NCBI GenBank assembly: GCA_963811905.1
Contig: CAWETK010000020.1
Coordinates: 124,001 to 188,000, forward strand
DNA: 64,000 nt
Source: DATFVA01 sp963811905
GTDB taxonomy: Bacteria > Bacteroidota > Ignavibacteria > Ignavibacteriales > Ignavibacteriaceae
Direction: 5' to 3'
Shown here: piece by piece, positions 45,032-53,790 of the stretch
Numbering within the stretch: position 1 is the first letter of the stretch
Layout of the letters: every line of letters begins with the position of its first letter
Position numbers and translations under genes: made by a program
The notes under the pieces: generated by a model
What the model was told of the DNA's origin: nothing
The model's input: the letters and a program-made list of their open reading frames with translations, nothing else
Databases searched by the model: none

Positions 45032-46030
45032 TTAAAATTCAATTAGTTCTGGCGCATAGTCCTGATAACTTATCAAATTCTTCCCGTCTATATTGGCTTT
45101 CCAGGCTGATTCGTTGTGTGATAATTCAATAATCTCAGAAGTCTTCCTGAACTTTAGCTGATCAAGTACTTCTCCCATTATCTTTAATTCAGACTTCTCA
45201 AAGAGCTCCTGCCTGAAATTGCCCTGAGCAACAAATTTTTCAGCTTCCCAATTCTTGTTTTTATCAAGCTCCAGCGAAATGATCTTAGATTCAACCAACA
45301 GACTGAATTTGTACTCATATTGATCGGGAACAGGCCCCATAGGGATTGCGGCATAGGCAGACCCTGAAATGGATTTGCCAAAATATTTGTAAAAATTAAA
45401 ATCCGAATAAAACAGGAATTTATTCAGTCTGGTTTTGAATGAGGCATAATTTATAAAAAACAGAGCCATATTTGCGAATTTATCAAAATTAGGAAGCCGG
45501 TAACCCGTAAATCGATTAGGAAAAATCGAGTCCCTGAATAACTGTTTTTTCAGATCAAAGAGTGGATTTGTTTCGTCTTTGATCAATTTATCCAGGTGAG
45601 TAATTATTTTTTCTGATTTACTGATCGTATCTTTTTTTCGTAAAACAACATCCCTAAAATCCCTTGTATTAATGACCAGGTTTAACAAAGTGCCGTTGCT
45701 TTCGGTGGGCATTTCATTGTTCTCGTAAAGTCTGTATTGATTTGTTCCCAGACCTAATATTTCAGACATCCTGCTGGCAGATAATCTATAATAATCTCTA
45801 GCTGCAATTAGTTGTTCAGGAAAGGGTATAGAATACTTTTCTCTGTATTGGTTATAAACCTGGTTTATATTTACAACATCAAGTTCGGTAATCGTGAATT
45901 CATTTTTACATTTCTTACATCTATAATAATGTTCGAAAATATCGAATTTCTCTTTACGGAAAGTTCTGCTGATTTTTTGAATCATTAATTCCGCTTTACC
46001 ATCACAAGTCGGGCAGTCAACGGATTTCAT
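45032..46030 (-). CDS. Panacea/DUF4065 antitoxin with MqsA-like zinc ribbon and HTH
   Basis: A 332-residue antitoxin. It begins with a zinc ribbon, CPTC near 6-9 and CKKC near 39-42. Then comes an HTH (SASRMSEILGLGTNQYRLYE near 82-101), as in MqsA. The C-terminal Panacea (DUF4065/SocA-like) domain includes ASFKTRLNKFLFYSDFNFYK, SISGSAYAAIPMGPVPD. Such proteins bind operator DNA and neutralise a neighbouring toxin. The ATG lies 12 bases after the stop of the restored toxin frame, with AAGGA as ribosome binding site. The antitoxin is intact although its toxin has a stop. Confidence 0.85.
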   Translation of the reverse strand: MKSVDCPTCDGKAELMIQKISRTFRKEKFDIFEHYYRCKKCKNEFTITELDVVNINQVYNQYREKYSIPFPEQLIAARDYYRLSASRMSEILGLGTNQYRLYENNEMPTESNGTLLNLVINTRDFRDVVLRKKDTISKSEKIITHLDKLIKDETNPLFDLKKQLFRDSIFPNRFTGYRLPNFDKFANMALFFINYASFKTRLNKFLFYSDFNFYKYFGKSISGSAYAAIPMGPVPDQYEYKFSLLVESKIISLELDKNKNWEAEKFVAQGNFRQELFEKSELKIMGEVLDQLKFRKTSEIIELSHNESAWKANIDGKNLISYQDYAPELIEF

Positions 46031-46042
46031 GTTAATTCCTTT

Positions 46043-46426
46043 TTATTTGAAATGATATTTTAGCGGAAATTCTGCCAGGTGAAAAGAGATGCATATGACA
46101 CTTTTATTCTCTTTATTTAATGAAATTTTTATATAGACGTCTTTTCCTTATATGGATCTACCGACCTCCCAATACGGATAACGGGATATATCATTTGTAT
46201 CTGCATTAGGTCCGCTAAGGTAATTCTCCACCTTAAGCAGCTTAAGATACCGCTTCCTATCCATAGGTGTTATTTCAAGATCAAGAAGTCCCTGAATATT
46301 CTTTTCACGACTTTCAAATATAACATCGAAGATATCCATCCTGGTTCTGAATTCTATGAGAAAACTCTCAACCGCAGACTTTGAAATTTCTTGCATATAA
46401 AATAATGTTTTTCTTAAAGAGATCAA
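46043..46426 (-). pseudogene. MqsR-like toxin interrupted by an in-frame stop
   Basis: The frame opens at 46426 and codes FLIEFRTRMDIFDVIFESRE, then KNIQGLLDLEITPMDRKRYL and YWEVGRSI. A TAA at 46148-46150 then intervenes, after which it continues in the same frame GKDVYIKISLN, KSVICISFHLAEFPLKYHFK to TAA at 46043. The tail matches the C-terminus typical of this toxin family (GKxVYIKI...CISFHxAE). So a single codon change has disabled it, unless the stop is read through. It lies directly upstream of the antitoxin, in the correct order. Full length would be 127 codons. Confidence 0.8.
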
Positions 46427-46564
46427 CTAATTAGTTGATATATAATTATTATATTACAATTAGATAACTGATAAGTTGAAACAGCAGTTTCCCTGTATCA
46501 CCCTAAAATTTCATATATTTATTTTACCCATTGGCAGAATTCTTCCGAAAAAACTTTTTAAATT

Positions 46565-47914
46565 CTACAGCAGATTAGCCGCCAGTTCTGCCAGTACTGA
46601 TCTTTCACCTTTTTCAAGATTTATATGGGCGTATAATTTTTGTCCCATAAAATGATCAATAAGGTACGATAATCCGTTTGATTGGGAGTCAAGATATGGA
46701 TGATCTATCTGATATATGTCACCTGTGAACACAATTTTAGATCCTTCGCCGACACGGGTAATTATAGTCTTTATTTCGTGTGGAGTCAGGTTCTGTGCCT
46801 CATCGACTATAAAAAATATTCTCTGTAGACTTCTTCCCCTGATATATGACAGCGCCTCGATTACAAGTTTATTATCCTTTATCATACTGTTTATGGCCTG
46901 GTGCTGCTTATCGGTTTCCGAGAACTGGTCCTGTATTACCCTCAGGTTGTCCCATAAAGGCTGCATGTATGGCTCTATTTTGCTCTGCACATCTCCTGGA
47001 AGAAAACCGATATCTTTATTGCTTAAGGGCACTATAGGCCGGGCAACATAGATCTGCCTGTAGTTCTTTCTGATGTTAAGTGCACTGGCCAGCGCTAACA
47101 ATGTTTTCCCGGTCCCGGCTTTTCCGGTCAATGAGACAAGCGGGATATCATTGTTAGTTAATGCTTCTACCGCAAAGGTCTGCTCCGCATTTCTTGGTTT
47201 TATGCCGTATATGGTGTTCTTATCGACTTTCCTGAAGAACTCCATTTCCTTATCAAGGTAAGCCAGCACAGATCTGTTCGGATTCCTGAAGATAAAGTAT
47301 TTGTTCGGAACAGGATCGGTATGAAGTTTTTTAAGTATCTTCTTTGCCTCAATTTCATAGGGTGCCTGGAATAATTTGATGATCAGGTCATCATCAAAAT
47401 TCTCAACCACTTCCTTGCCGCTGTAAAGCTCTTCAACGCTGCTGACCCGGTCGGTAGAATAATCCTCCGCATGTATTCCAAGAGCCTTTGCCTTCATTCT
47501 CAGGTTTACATCTTTTGTAACCAGAATGACGGAGGAGGGATCTTTCTTTTTCTTCAATGTATCCATTGCGACTGAAAGGATGCGGTGATCCGGGTTGTCT
47601 TCTGTAAACAGTTCTTTTATTTCAGAACTTATCCCGCGTGAAAAACCTACCCTGACTTTTCCTTTGCCTTTGCCCAGTGAAACTCCTCCATTAAATATAG
47701 CTGTCCCGGTAAGTGAATCAAGCGTCCTTGCAAATTCTCTTGCGTTGAGATTTATAACCTGGCTGCCCCTTTTGAAATGATCAAGCTCTTCTATTACAGT
47801 AAGAGGTATTACTACATCATTCTCCTGGAATTGAAGTATTGATGATGAATCGTGTAAAATAACATTCGTATCCAGGATAAAAGTCTTGGGAGCTTTCTTG
47901 TTTTTCATTTTCAA
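46565..47914 (-). CDS. phoH: PIN-PhoH family ATPase
   Basis: A 449-residue fusion. Residues about 10-150 are a PIN domain (FILDTNVILHDSS, PLTVIEELDHFKRG, DHRILSVAMD), with the acidic residues for a ribonuclease site. From about 230 is a PhoH ATPase: Walker A LTGKAGTGKTLLALA near 266-280, DIGFLPGDVQSKIEPYMQPL, Walker B FFIVDEAQNLTPHEIKTI near 375-392 and VFTGDIYQID. Such proteins (PhoH2/YlaK) combine RNA helicase and nuclease activity. It is divergent from carAB across 350 bases. Confidence 0.92.
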   Translation of the reverse strand: MKMKNKKAPKTFILDTNVILHDSSSILQFQENDVVIPLTVIEELDHFKRGSQVINLNAREFARTLDSLTGTAIFNGGVSLGKGKGKVRVGFSRGISSEIKELFTEDNPDHRILSVAMDTLKKKKDPSSVILVTKDVNLRMKAKALGIHAEDYSTDRVSSVEELYSGKEVVENFDDDLIIKLFQAPYEIEAKKILKKLHTDPVPNKYFIFRNPNRSVLAYLDKEMEFFRKVDKNTIYGIKPRNAEQTFAVEALTNNDIPLVSLTGKAGTGKTLLALASALNIRKNYRQIYVARPIVPLSNKDIGFLPGDVQSKIEPYMQPLWDNLRVIQDQFSETDKQHQAINSMIKDNKLVIEALSYIRGRSLQRIFFIVDEAQNLTPHEIKTIITRVGEGSKIVFTGDIYQIDHPYLDSQSNGLSYLIDHFMGQKLYAHINLEKGERSVLAELAANLL

Positions 47915-48207
47915 TATTATCAGTTGGGTTTGGTTTTTTAAATTGAAGCTGGTTATTTATTGAGTTGAGTTTCCCCTGTGAAGATTTAATTTGATTAAAA
48001 TAGTTAATTATCAAAATTTTCAGTCTGAGTTAAAGCTCAAAAATATCCGTTAAGTGAATATATTTTTGACCAATATAATAAGCAAATTATTAAAATGTTA
48101 AATTGATATAATAATCTCTTTGCTGTATATTAACATTTCAAATCGGAAAACAATTGACAAGAAAAAAACTAAAATTCATAAATATTCTTTATTCATCTGA
48201 GTATTTT

Positions 48208-48235
48208 TAGCCGCTCACAGAGTGGCTATTTTTTT
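48208..48235 (+). terminator. Intrinsic terminator in the carAB leader (probable attenuator)
   Basis: TAGCCGCTC at 48208-48216 pairs with GAGTGGCTA at 48220-48228 (one G-T pair), loop ACA, followed by seven T (48229-48235). It lies 30 bases upstream of the carA ATG, and no plus-strand gene precedes it; phoH is divergent. A terminator in that place is best explained as premature termination in the carAB leader, responsive to pyrimidines or arginine. I do not see a clear competing antiterminator or leader peptide. Confidence 0.75.
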
Positions 48236-48265
48236 GTCTGAACTTATTTGAAAGGCTGCGGATTA

Positions 48266-49327
48266 ATGAAAGAAGCACGATTGGTCCTACAGGACGGAGC
48301 AGAATTTATTGGCAGAAGTTTCGGCTACGAGGGGAATACAAATGGTGAAGTAGTATTTAATACGGGAATGGTCGGCTACCCTGAAACAATGACCGACCCG
48401 TCATACCGTGGACAAATACTTGTATTTACTTACCCGCTGATAGGGAATTACGGTGTGCCCGGAGAAGAGAAAGAAAACGGGATGCTTAAGAATTTTGAAT
48501 CCGATGCAATTCACTGCCGTGCGCTTATCGTCTCTGATTATTCTGAAGAATATTCTCATTGGAATGCTGTAAAATCTCTCGGCGAATGGATGAAAGAACA
48601 GAAAATCCCGGGAATCACCGGTATTGATACAAGAATGCTTACAAGGCGATTAAGAGACCGGGGAACAATGTCTGGAAAAATAATCATCGATGAAAACTCT
48701 GATCCCGGTTTCCAGGATATAAATAAACTTGACCTGGTAGGCGAGGTCTGCGTGAAGGAACCTGTCGAATATTCACGCAATGGGAAGAGGATTGTGCTGG
48801 TTGATTGCGGGACAAAAAATAATGTAATCCAGGCATTCCTTGGACGTAATATTTCGGTCCTCCGCGTTCCTTATGATTATGAATTCCAAAAGGAAAAACT
48901 GGATGGCATAGTTCTGTCAAACGGCCCGGGCGATCCGAAAATGTGTACAGCAACTATTGAAAATGCACGGAAAGCAATGCAGAGGAATATACCTATACTG
49001 GGTATATGCCTGGGGAGTCAGATACTCGGACTTGCTGCGGGAGCGAATACTTATAAATTGAAATACGGGCACCGCGGACATAATCAGCCATGCAATGAAA
49101 CAGGTACAAAAAGAACTTATATAACTTCACAGAACCATGGCTATGCGGTTGAAACAGAAACTCTGCCTGAGGACTGGCGTGAATGGTTCGTGAATGATAA
49201 CGACGGAACTAATGAAGGCATAATCCATATCTCCAAACCTTTCTTTGCCGCTCAGTTCCACCCCGAGGCTTCTCCAGGTCCCGATGACAGCGAATTTATC
49301 TTTGACATGTTTGTGAGGGCACTATGA
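48266..49327 (+). CDS. carA: Carbamoyl-phosphate synthase small (glutaminase) subunit
   Basis: Start at ATG 48266 rather than TTG 48248. A 353-residue subunit that releases ammonia from glutamine for carbamoyl phosphate, feeding arginine and pyrimidine synthesis. The N-terminal domain (ARLVLQDGAEFIGRSFGYEG; TGMVGYPETMTDPSY) and the class I amidotransferase domain are complete. The catalytic Cys is in LGICLGSQILGLAAG near residue 249, and the His-Glu of the triad in AAQFHPEASPGP near 335. The motif usually reads GICLGHQ; here Ser replaces His. It overlaps carB by four bases. Confidence 0.96.
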   Translation: MKEARLVLQDGAEFIGRSFGYEGNTNGEVVFNTGMVGYPETMTDPSYRGQILVFTYPLIGNYGVPGEEKENGMLKNFESDAIHCRALIVSDYSEEYSHWNAVKSLGEWMKEQKIPGITGIDTRMLTRRLRDRGTMSGKIIIDENSDPGFQDINKLDLVGEVCVKEPVEYSRNGKRIVLVDCGTKNNVIQAFLGRNISVLRVPYDYEFQKEKLDGIVLSNGPGDPKMCTATIENARKAMQRNIPILGICLGSQILGLAAGANTYKLKYGHRGHNQPCNETGTKRTYITSQNHGYAVETETLPEDWREWFVNDNDGTNEGIIHISKPFFAAQFHPEASPGPDDSEFIFDMFVRAL

Positions 49328-52300
49328 TGATAAAAAGAGGTAAACCAAAAAAAGTTTTGATTATCGGTTCAGGAGCACTTCAGATCGGCCAGGCGGGTGA
49401 GTTTGATTATTCCGGCAGCCAGGCAATTAAGGCGCTTAAGGAAGACGGGATATTTACAGTTTTGATAAATCCCAATATCGCAACAATTCAGACGTCAGAA
49501 AACTTTGCCGATAAAGTGTACTTCCTTCCGATTAAAACTGAGTTTGTAGAAAAAATAATTCAGAAAGAACAGCCCGACAGTATACTTCTTCAGTTCGGGG
49601 GACAGACAGCTCTTAATGTCGGCGTTGATTTATATGATAAAGGGATCCTTGAAAAACATAATGTTAAAGTTCTCGGAACTCCGGTCGATGTAATCAAAGA
49701 TACCGAGGACAGACTGCTTTTTGCTGACAGGGTAAAAGAGATAGACCTTAAGGTGGCAGACAGTAAAACGGCACAGTCTGTTGACGAAGCTATATCGGCT
49801 GCAGAACAAATAGGATTCCCTGTTATGGTGCGTATTGCTTATGCGCTCGGCGGATTGGGCTCAGGGATCGTGAATAATAAAGAGGAACTGGCAGAGAAAG
49901 CACGCCGGGCTTTTGCCTTCACTAATCAGATCCTGATAGAAGAATCGCTATACGGCTGGAAGGAAGTCGAATACGAAATCGTACGCGACAAGTTTAATAA
50001 CTGCATCACTGTCTGTTCGATGGAGAACATGGACCCTATGGGAATACATACAGGGGACAGTATTGTAATAGCTCCTGTCCAGACGCTCTCAGCCAGGGAA
50101 AACTTTAAGCTGCGTTCCATCGGCATCAGGCTGATACGTCATCTCGGTGTGGTGGGTGAATGCAACATACAATATGCCCTTGATCCCGATTCAGATGACT
50201 ACAGGATTATAGAAGTTAATGCAAGGCTCAGCAGAAGTTCTGCGCTTGCATCGAAAGCAACCGGTTACCCGCTTGCTTTCATTGCAACAAAGCTCGCTCT
50301 TGGCTACGCTTTGAACGAAGTTGAAAATATTATTACCCGGCAGACTTCCGCTTGTTTTGAACCTGCGCTCGATTATGTTGCGCTTAAATTTCCCAGGTGG
50401 GATCTGCAGAAATTCAAGCTTGTGAATAACGAGTTAGGTTCCGAAATGAAGTCGGTTGGCGAAGTTATGTCCCTCGGCAGAACTTTCGAGGAAGTACTTC
50501 AGAAAGCAATCAGGATGCTTGATCTTGGATACCCGGGATTTACCGGCCATAACATTGAATTCGACGATCTCGATCAGGAACTTGCTCATCCCAGCGATAA
50601 AAGGATCCTTGCAGTTTCGGCTGCTCTGAAAAAAGGATATTCCATCGAAAAAATTCATTCGCTTACCGGGATAAACAGCTGGTTCCTTTACAAAATGCAG
50701 AATATCATTGAAACGGAAGAGCGGCTGGCTGGTAAAAAACCTGCCGATATTGATGAAGCACTTATGCGCGAAGCTAAGATGAACGGATTTTCTGATCTGC
50801 AGATAGCAGGTCTGATTAATGATGAAGAGCATAATGTAAGGGAGAAAAGAAAAAAGCTGGGAGTTCTTCCGGTGGTAAAGCAGATAGATACACTGGCTGC
50901 AGAATATCCTGCACAGACGAATTATCTTTATACTACCTACCATGGTAAAGAAGATGATATTAAAACCGGTGAACCAAACCAGATAATTGTACTCGGCAGC
51001 GGAGCTTACAGGATAGGATCTTCAGTTGAGTTTGACTGGTGCTGCGTTAATGCTGTTATGGCTCTGAATAAATCCGGCAAGCGCACAATAATGATTAATT
51101 ATAATCCGGAAACGGTAAGTACGGATTACGACATCTGCGATAAGCTTTATTTTGAGCAGCTCACCTTCGAAAGAGTGATGGATATCTATGAAAAGGAGAA
51201 CGCTGAAGGAATAATTGTTTCGATGGGAGGTCAGATACCCAATAACCTTGCAATGAAACTTCACCGGGCTGGAGTAAAAATCCTGGGCACATCTCCGGTG
51301 CAGATCGATAATGCAGAGGACAGACATAAGTTCTCGCAGATCCTTGATGACATAGATGTTGATCAGCCGGAATGGAATGAATTAACCGATCTTGAGGATG
51401 CTGAGAAGTTTGCTCAGAAAGTTGAATACCCTGTGCTCATAAGGCCGAGCTATGTCTTAAGCGGTGCGGCTATGAGTATAGTACTCAACGATGAAGAGCT
51501 CGCTATTTATCTTAAGAAAGCAGCCGACATCAGTAAGGAACACCCTGTTGTTATCAGTAAATTCATTACTGATGCGCGCGAAATTGAGGTCGATGCTGTT
51601 GCAGATGACGGAGATTTATTCTGCTATGCTATAGCCGAGCACGTTGAGAATGCAGGTGTTCATTCAGGCGATGCAACTATAGTTCTCCCGCCGCAGAGAA
51701 CGTACCTTGAAACTATGCGCCGTGTTAAAAACATAACAAAGAAAATAGCTAAGTCGCTGCAGATAACAGGACCATTCAACATTCAGTTCATTGCGAAAGA
51801 TAATGATGTGAAGGTAATTGAATGCAACCTCCGTGCATCACGAAGCTTTCCCTTTGTTTCAAAGACATTGAAGATTAATTTTATAGAAATAGCAACAAAG
51901 CTTATGCTGGGAGAGAAAGTTCCGAAAATAGATAAATCCTCTTTCGACCTTGATTATGTCGGGATTAAGGCTTCGCAGTTTTCGTTCACACGACTTAAAG
52001 GATCGGATCCTGTAACCGGGGTTGAAATGTCATCCACCGGTGAAGTTGCATGCCTCGGTGATGACTTTAATGAAGCATTTCTTAAAAGTCTCTTATCAAC
52101 CGGACATAAATTCCCGCGTAAAGCTGCACTGCTTTCTACCGGTACGCTAAAAAATAAAGCGGAACTTCTCGAAGATCTTTTATCTCTCAGGAAAATGGGA
52201 CTGAAGTTCTATGGTACCAAAGGCACGGCGGATTTCTACAAAGAGAACGGTATCGATGTAGAAGTACTTTACCGCCCCTTTGATAATGCCGAGCCGGGAA

Positions 52301-52521
52301 TACTTACATATCTTTCAGAAGGGAAGATTGACCTGGTAATAAACATCCCGAAGTCAGCAGAGAAGGTAGAACTCGACAGTGACTATATAATCCGCCGAAA
52401 AGCCGTCGACCTGAATATCCCCTTATTCACAAACATCCAGTTCATCAAAAGGTTCATCAAATCAATCGAACATTACAGCCTCGACTCCCTCCCCGTTAAA
52501 AGCTGGGATGAATACCAGTAA
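49324..52521 (+). CDS. carB: Carbamoyl-phosphate synthase large subunit
   Basis: A 1065-residue synthetase with two homologous ATP-grasp halves (about 1-400 and 550-930), an oligomerisation segment between and an allosteric MGS-like domain at the end (GLKFYGTKGTADFY near 959). LIIGSGALQIGQAGEFDYSG at the start and LGSGAYRIGSSVEFDWCC near 558 mark the two halves. It makes carbamoyl phosphate from bicarbonate, two ATP and ammonia delivered by CarA. The ATG is in the carA stop overlap. Its last 50 bases are duplicated at 53741-53790. Confidence 0.97.
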   Translation: MMIKRGKPKKVLIIGSGALQIGQAGEFDYSGSQAIKALKEDGIFTVLINPNIATIQTSENFADKVYFLPIKTEFVEKIIQKEQPDSILLQFGGQTALNVGVDLYDKGILEKHNVKVLGTPVDVIKDTEDRLLFADRVKEIDLKVADSKTAQSVDEAISAAEQIGFPVMVRIAYALGGLGSGIVNNKEELAEKARRAFAFTNQILIEESLYGWKEVEYEIVRDKFNNCITVCSMENMDPMGIHTGDSIVIAPVQTLSARENFKLRSIGIRLIRHLGVVGECNIQYALDPDSDDYRIIEVNARLSRSSALASKATGYPLAFIATKLALGYALNEVENIITRQTSACFEPALDYVALKFPRWDLQKFKLVNNELGSEMKSVGEVMSLGRTFEEVLQKAIRMLDLGYPGFTGHNIEFDDLDQELAHPSDKRILAVSAALKKGYSIEKIHSLTGINSWFLYKMQNIIETEERLAGKKPADIDEALMREAKMNGFSDLQIAGLINDEEHNVREKRKKLGVLPVVKQIDTLAAEYPAQTNYLYTTYHGKEDDIKTGEPNQIIVLGSGAYRIGSSVEFDWCCVNAVMALNKSGKRTIMINYNPETVSTDYDICDKLYFEQLTFERVMDIYEKENAEGIIVSMGGQIPNNLAMKLHRAGVKILGTSPVQIDNAEDRHKFSQILDDIDVDQPEWNELTDLEDAEKFAQKVEYPVLIRPSYVLSGAAMSIVLNDEELAIYLKKAADISKEHPVVISKFITDAREIEVDAVADDGDLFCYAIAEHVENAGVHSGDATIVLPPQRTYLETMRRVKNITKKIAKSLQITGPFNIQFIAKDNDVKVIECNLRASRSFPFVSKTLKINFIEIATKLMLGEKVPKIDKSSFDLDYVGIKASQFSFTRLKGSDPVTGVEMSSTGEVACLGDDFNEAFLKSLLSTGHKFPRKAALLSTGTLKNKAELLEDLLSLRKMGLKFYGTKGTADFYKENGIDVEVLYRPFDNAEPGILTYLSEGKIDLVINIPKSAEKVELDSDYIIRRKAVDLNIPLFTNIQFIKRFIKSIEHYSLDSLPVKSWDEYQ
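52472..52521 (+). repeat. carB 3' end, original copy of a 50-bp direct repeat
   Basis: The final 50 bases of carB, from ATTACAGCC to its TAA, recur at 53741-53790 with four mismatches (46/50). Distance between starts is 1269 bases. The intact copy is in the gene. Confidence 0.9.
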
Positions 52522-52711
52522 CAATTTTCCTCAATCGAACTCTGGGGAAATGAGTCTTGCAGACACATGTAAAGCGAAACGCTGTTTCGCTTATGTAAAA
52601 CTTTTCTTTATTCGCATAAAAAGTTGAGACAATACCTGGAACAAATTTTGTCACCGGACTTCAGGAAAATGATCCTGCAGACATCTGTAAAGCGAAACGC
52701 TGTTTCGCTTA
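52511..52711. repeat. Degenerate tandem duplication with AAGCGAAAC hairpins
   Basis: Bases 52511-52593 and 52631-52711 are related, 120 bases apart, from AATACC through TTGCAGACA/CTGCAGACA to the hairpin. Each ends in a 9-bp stem AAGCGAAAC-GCT-GTTTCGCTT (52572-52592 and 52690-52710). The first copy starts inside carB. A similar half site, GTTTCGCTTA, lies in the MITE at 37392-37568. Confidence 0.8.
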
Positions 52712-52775
52712 AAAGTAACGTATTTTTAGGCGCCAAAGCGGGAAGGAACATGAGAAAAACAATAGGAGATAATAT

Positions 52776-52818
52776 GAGATATATGTATAAAAATACCGTC
52801 AGCCAACTGACGGAATTT
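52776..52818. repeat. CCGTCAG hairpin repeat (direct repeat of 53644-53686)
   Basis: Bases 52776-52818 and 53644-53686 match at 40 of 43 positions and carry the hairpin CCGTCAG-loop-CTGACGG. Variants occur again at about 53693 and 53799. The second copy overlaps the start of the ATPase pseudogene. An 18-bp sequence, TAAATTTCTTAAATAAGG (52857-52874), recurs inverted at 53711-53728. Confidence 0.8.
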
Positions 52819-52864
52819 TAACCTAATACACTCCCAATAAAAAAACATTGGGTCGTTAAATTTC

Positions 52865-52966
52865 TTAAATAAGGCCGAGAGTAAGAGGTCTTATACGGAT
52901 TTTATTTTCGCTGGCAACAATAAAATGGTTTGAGAACCCCACATTTTCATCGATGAGAAATTTCAT
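52865..52966 (-). pseudogene. DUF5615 PIN-like toxin with internal deletion
   Basis: A 33-codon frame from ATG 52966 to TAA 52865. It starts MKFLIDENVGFS, the typical N-terminus of DUF5615 PIN-like toxins, and then jumps to NHFIVASENKIRIRPL, typical of their C-terminus. The middle of the domain is missing without a frame change, so the catalytic fold cannot form. The ATG overlaps the antitoxin stop (TAATG), the usual arrangement of this module. Confidence 0.75.
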
Positions 52967-53199
52967 TATTTCTTGAAAACAGGATATACTTCTTCATTAC
53001 GGACCAGACTCTCAACGTAATACAACGCTTCCTTAATATCTTCTTTGTTGAGAGCAGGATATTCTTCAATAATCTGCTCATCAGTCCATCGCTGAGCGAC
53101 AAGCTTTACAATCAGTTCGACCGGAATTCTGGTCCCTTTAATTACAGGCTTCCCGGTTAAAACTTCAGGATTTATTTCTATTCTGTTTAACTTTGTCAT
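52966..53199 (-). CDS. DUF433 antitoxin
   Basis: A 77-residue antitoxin of the DUF433 family. The motif LNRIEINPEVLTGKPVIKGT followed by RIPVELIVKLVAQRWTDEQI and ALYYV is characteristic. It binds DNA and inhibits a DUF5615 partner. The partner gene is coupled downstream but internally deleted, so the antitoxin is an orphan in practice. Confidence 0.88.
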   Translation of the reverse strand: MTKLNRIEINPEVLTGKPVIKGTRIPVELIVKLVAQRWTDEQIIEEYPALNKEDIKEALYYVESLVRNEEVYPVFKK

Positions 53200-53336
53200 A
53201 ATGTTTATAGCCTTTACTAATTATATAAATATATGAAATTTTGGTTAAATAAACATTCAACGATGTTAGATACAATTGAGAGAATGAAGGGTTCCTGATG
53301 TTAAATGGTGAAGTACACCTCCTTGTCTTACCCGAT

Positions 53337-53656
53337 TCATATTATCTTCAGTTTCTCAAATGAATCAACAATCAGCTTAAGGATTAAACCAATATCCGGT
53401 ATTTTTTGAGCTTCATCAATTACGAGTAATTCTGAAGTTCCCAGAAGATTCTTATAATTCTGGATAGTTCTTCTTTTAAAAGTTCGTGCACGGCAATATC
53501 TTCACCATTCCAAAAGATATATTTTTCCCTGACAGTCCTTAAAAAATCTTTTAACAGCACCGTCTTTCCCACTCTTCTGGCGCCTAAAATGATAATTACC
53601 TTCCCAGGTTTTAACCTGTTTATTATGATATTTTGAGCTTTACGAGATATATGCAT
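53337..53656 (-). pseudogene. AAA ATPase (DUF4143-type), frameshifted and truncated
   Basis: The start MHISRKAQNIIINRL, Walker A GARRVGKTVLLKD and YIFWNGEDIAVHELL are intact. After about residue 62 the frame shifts: the adjacent frame continues IQNYKNLLGTSELLVIDEAQ (Walker B) and KIPDIGLILKLIVDSFEKLK, stopping at TGA 53337. The rest of the protein, about 300 residues in intact relatives, is missing. A mobile or defence-type ATPase remnant. Confidence 0.8.
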
Positions 53657-53740
53657 AAAAATACCGTCAGTTAACTGACGGAATTTACATAAATACCGTC
53701 AGTTAAATAACCTTATTTAAGAAATTTACCTATTTAGTCG

Positions 53741-53790
53741 ATTACAGCCTCGACTTCCTCCCCGTGAAAAGCTGGGATAAATACCAATAA
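53741..53790 (+). repeat. Second copy of the carB 3' end
   Basis: ATTACAGCCTCGACTTCCTC onward to TAA repeats carB 52472-52521 with four substitutions. If translated it would read DYSLDFLPVKSWDKYQ in phase. It is flanked on both sides by copies of the CCGTCAG hairpin and of CCTTATTTAAGAAA (53711-53724; 53847-53860). Such a copy is expected from target-site or attachment-site duplication, or from local rearrangement. Confidence 0.85.

Noticed and set aside
50434..50943. 169-codon minus-strand frame
   Set aside because: Antisense to the well-conserved carB; composition not protein-like.
52624..52821. 65-codon plus-strand frame
   Set aside because: Spans the degenerate carB-end repeat and the AAGCGAAAC hairpin; coding by chance.
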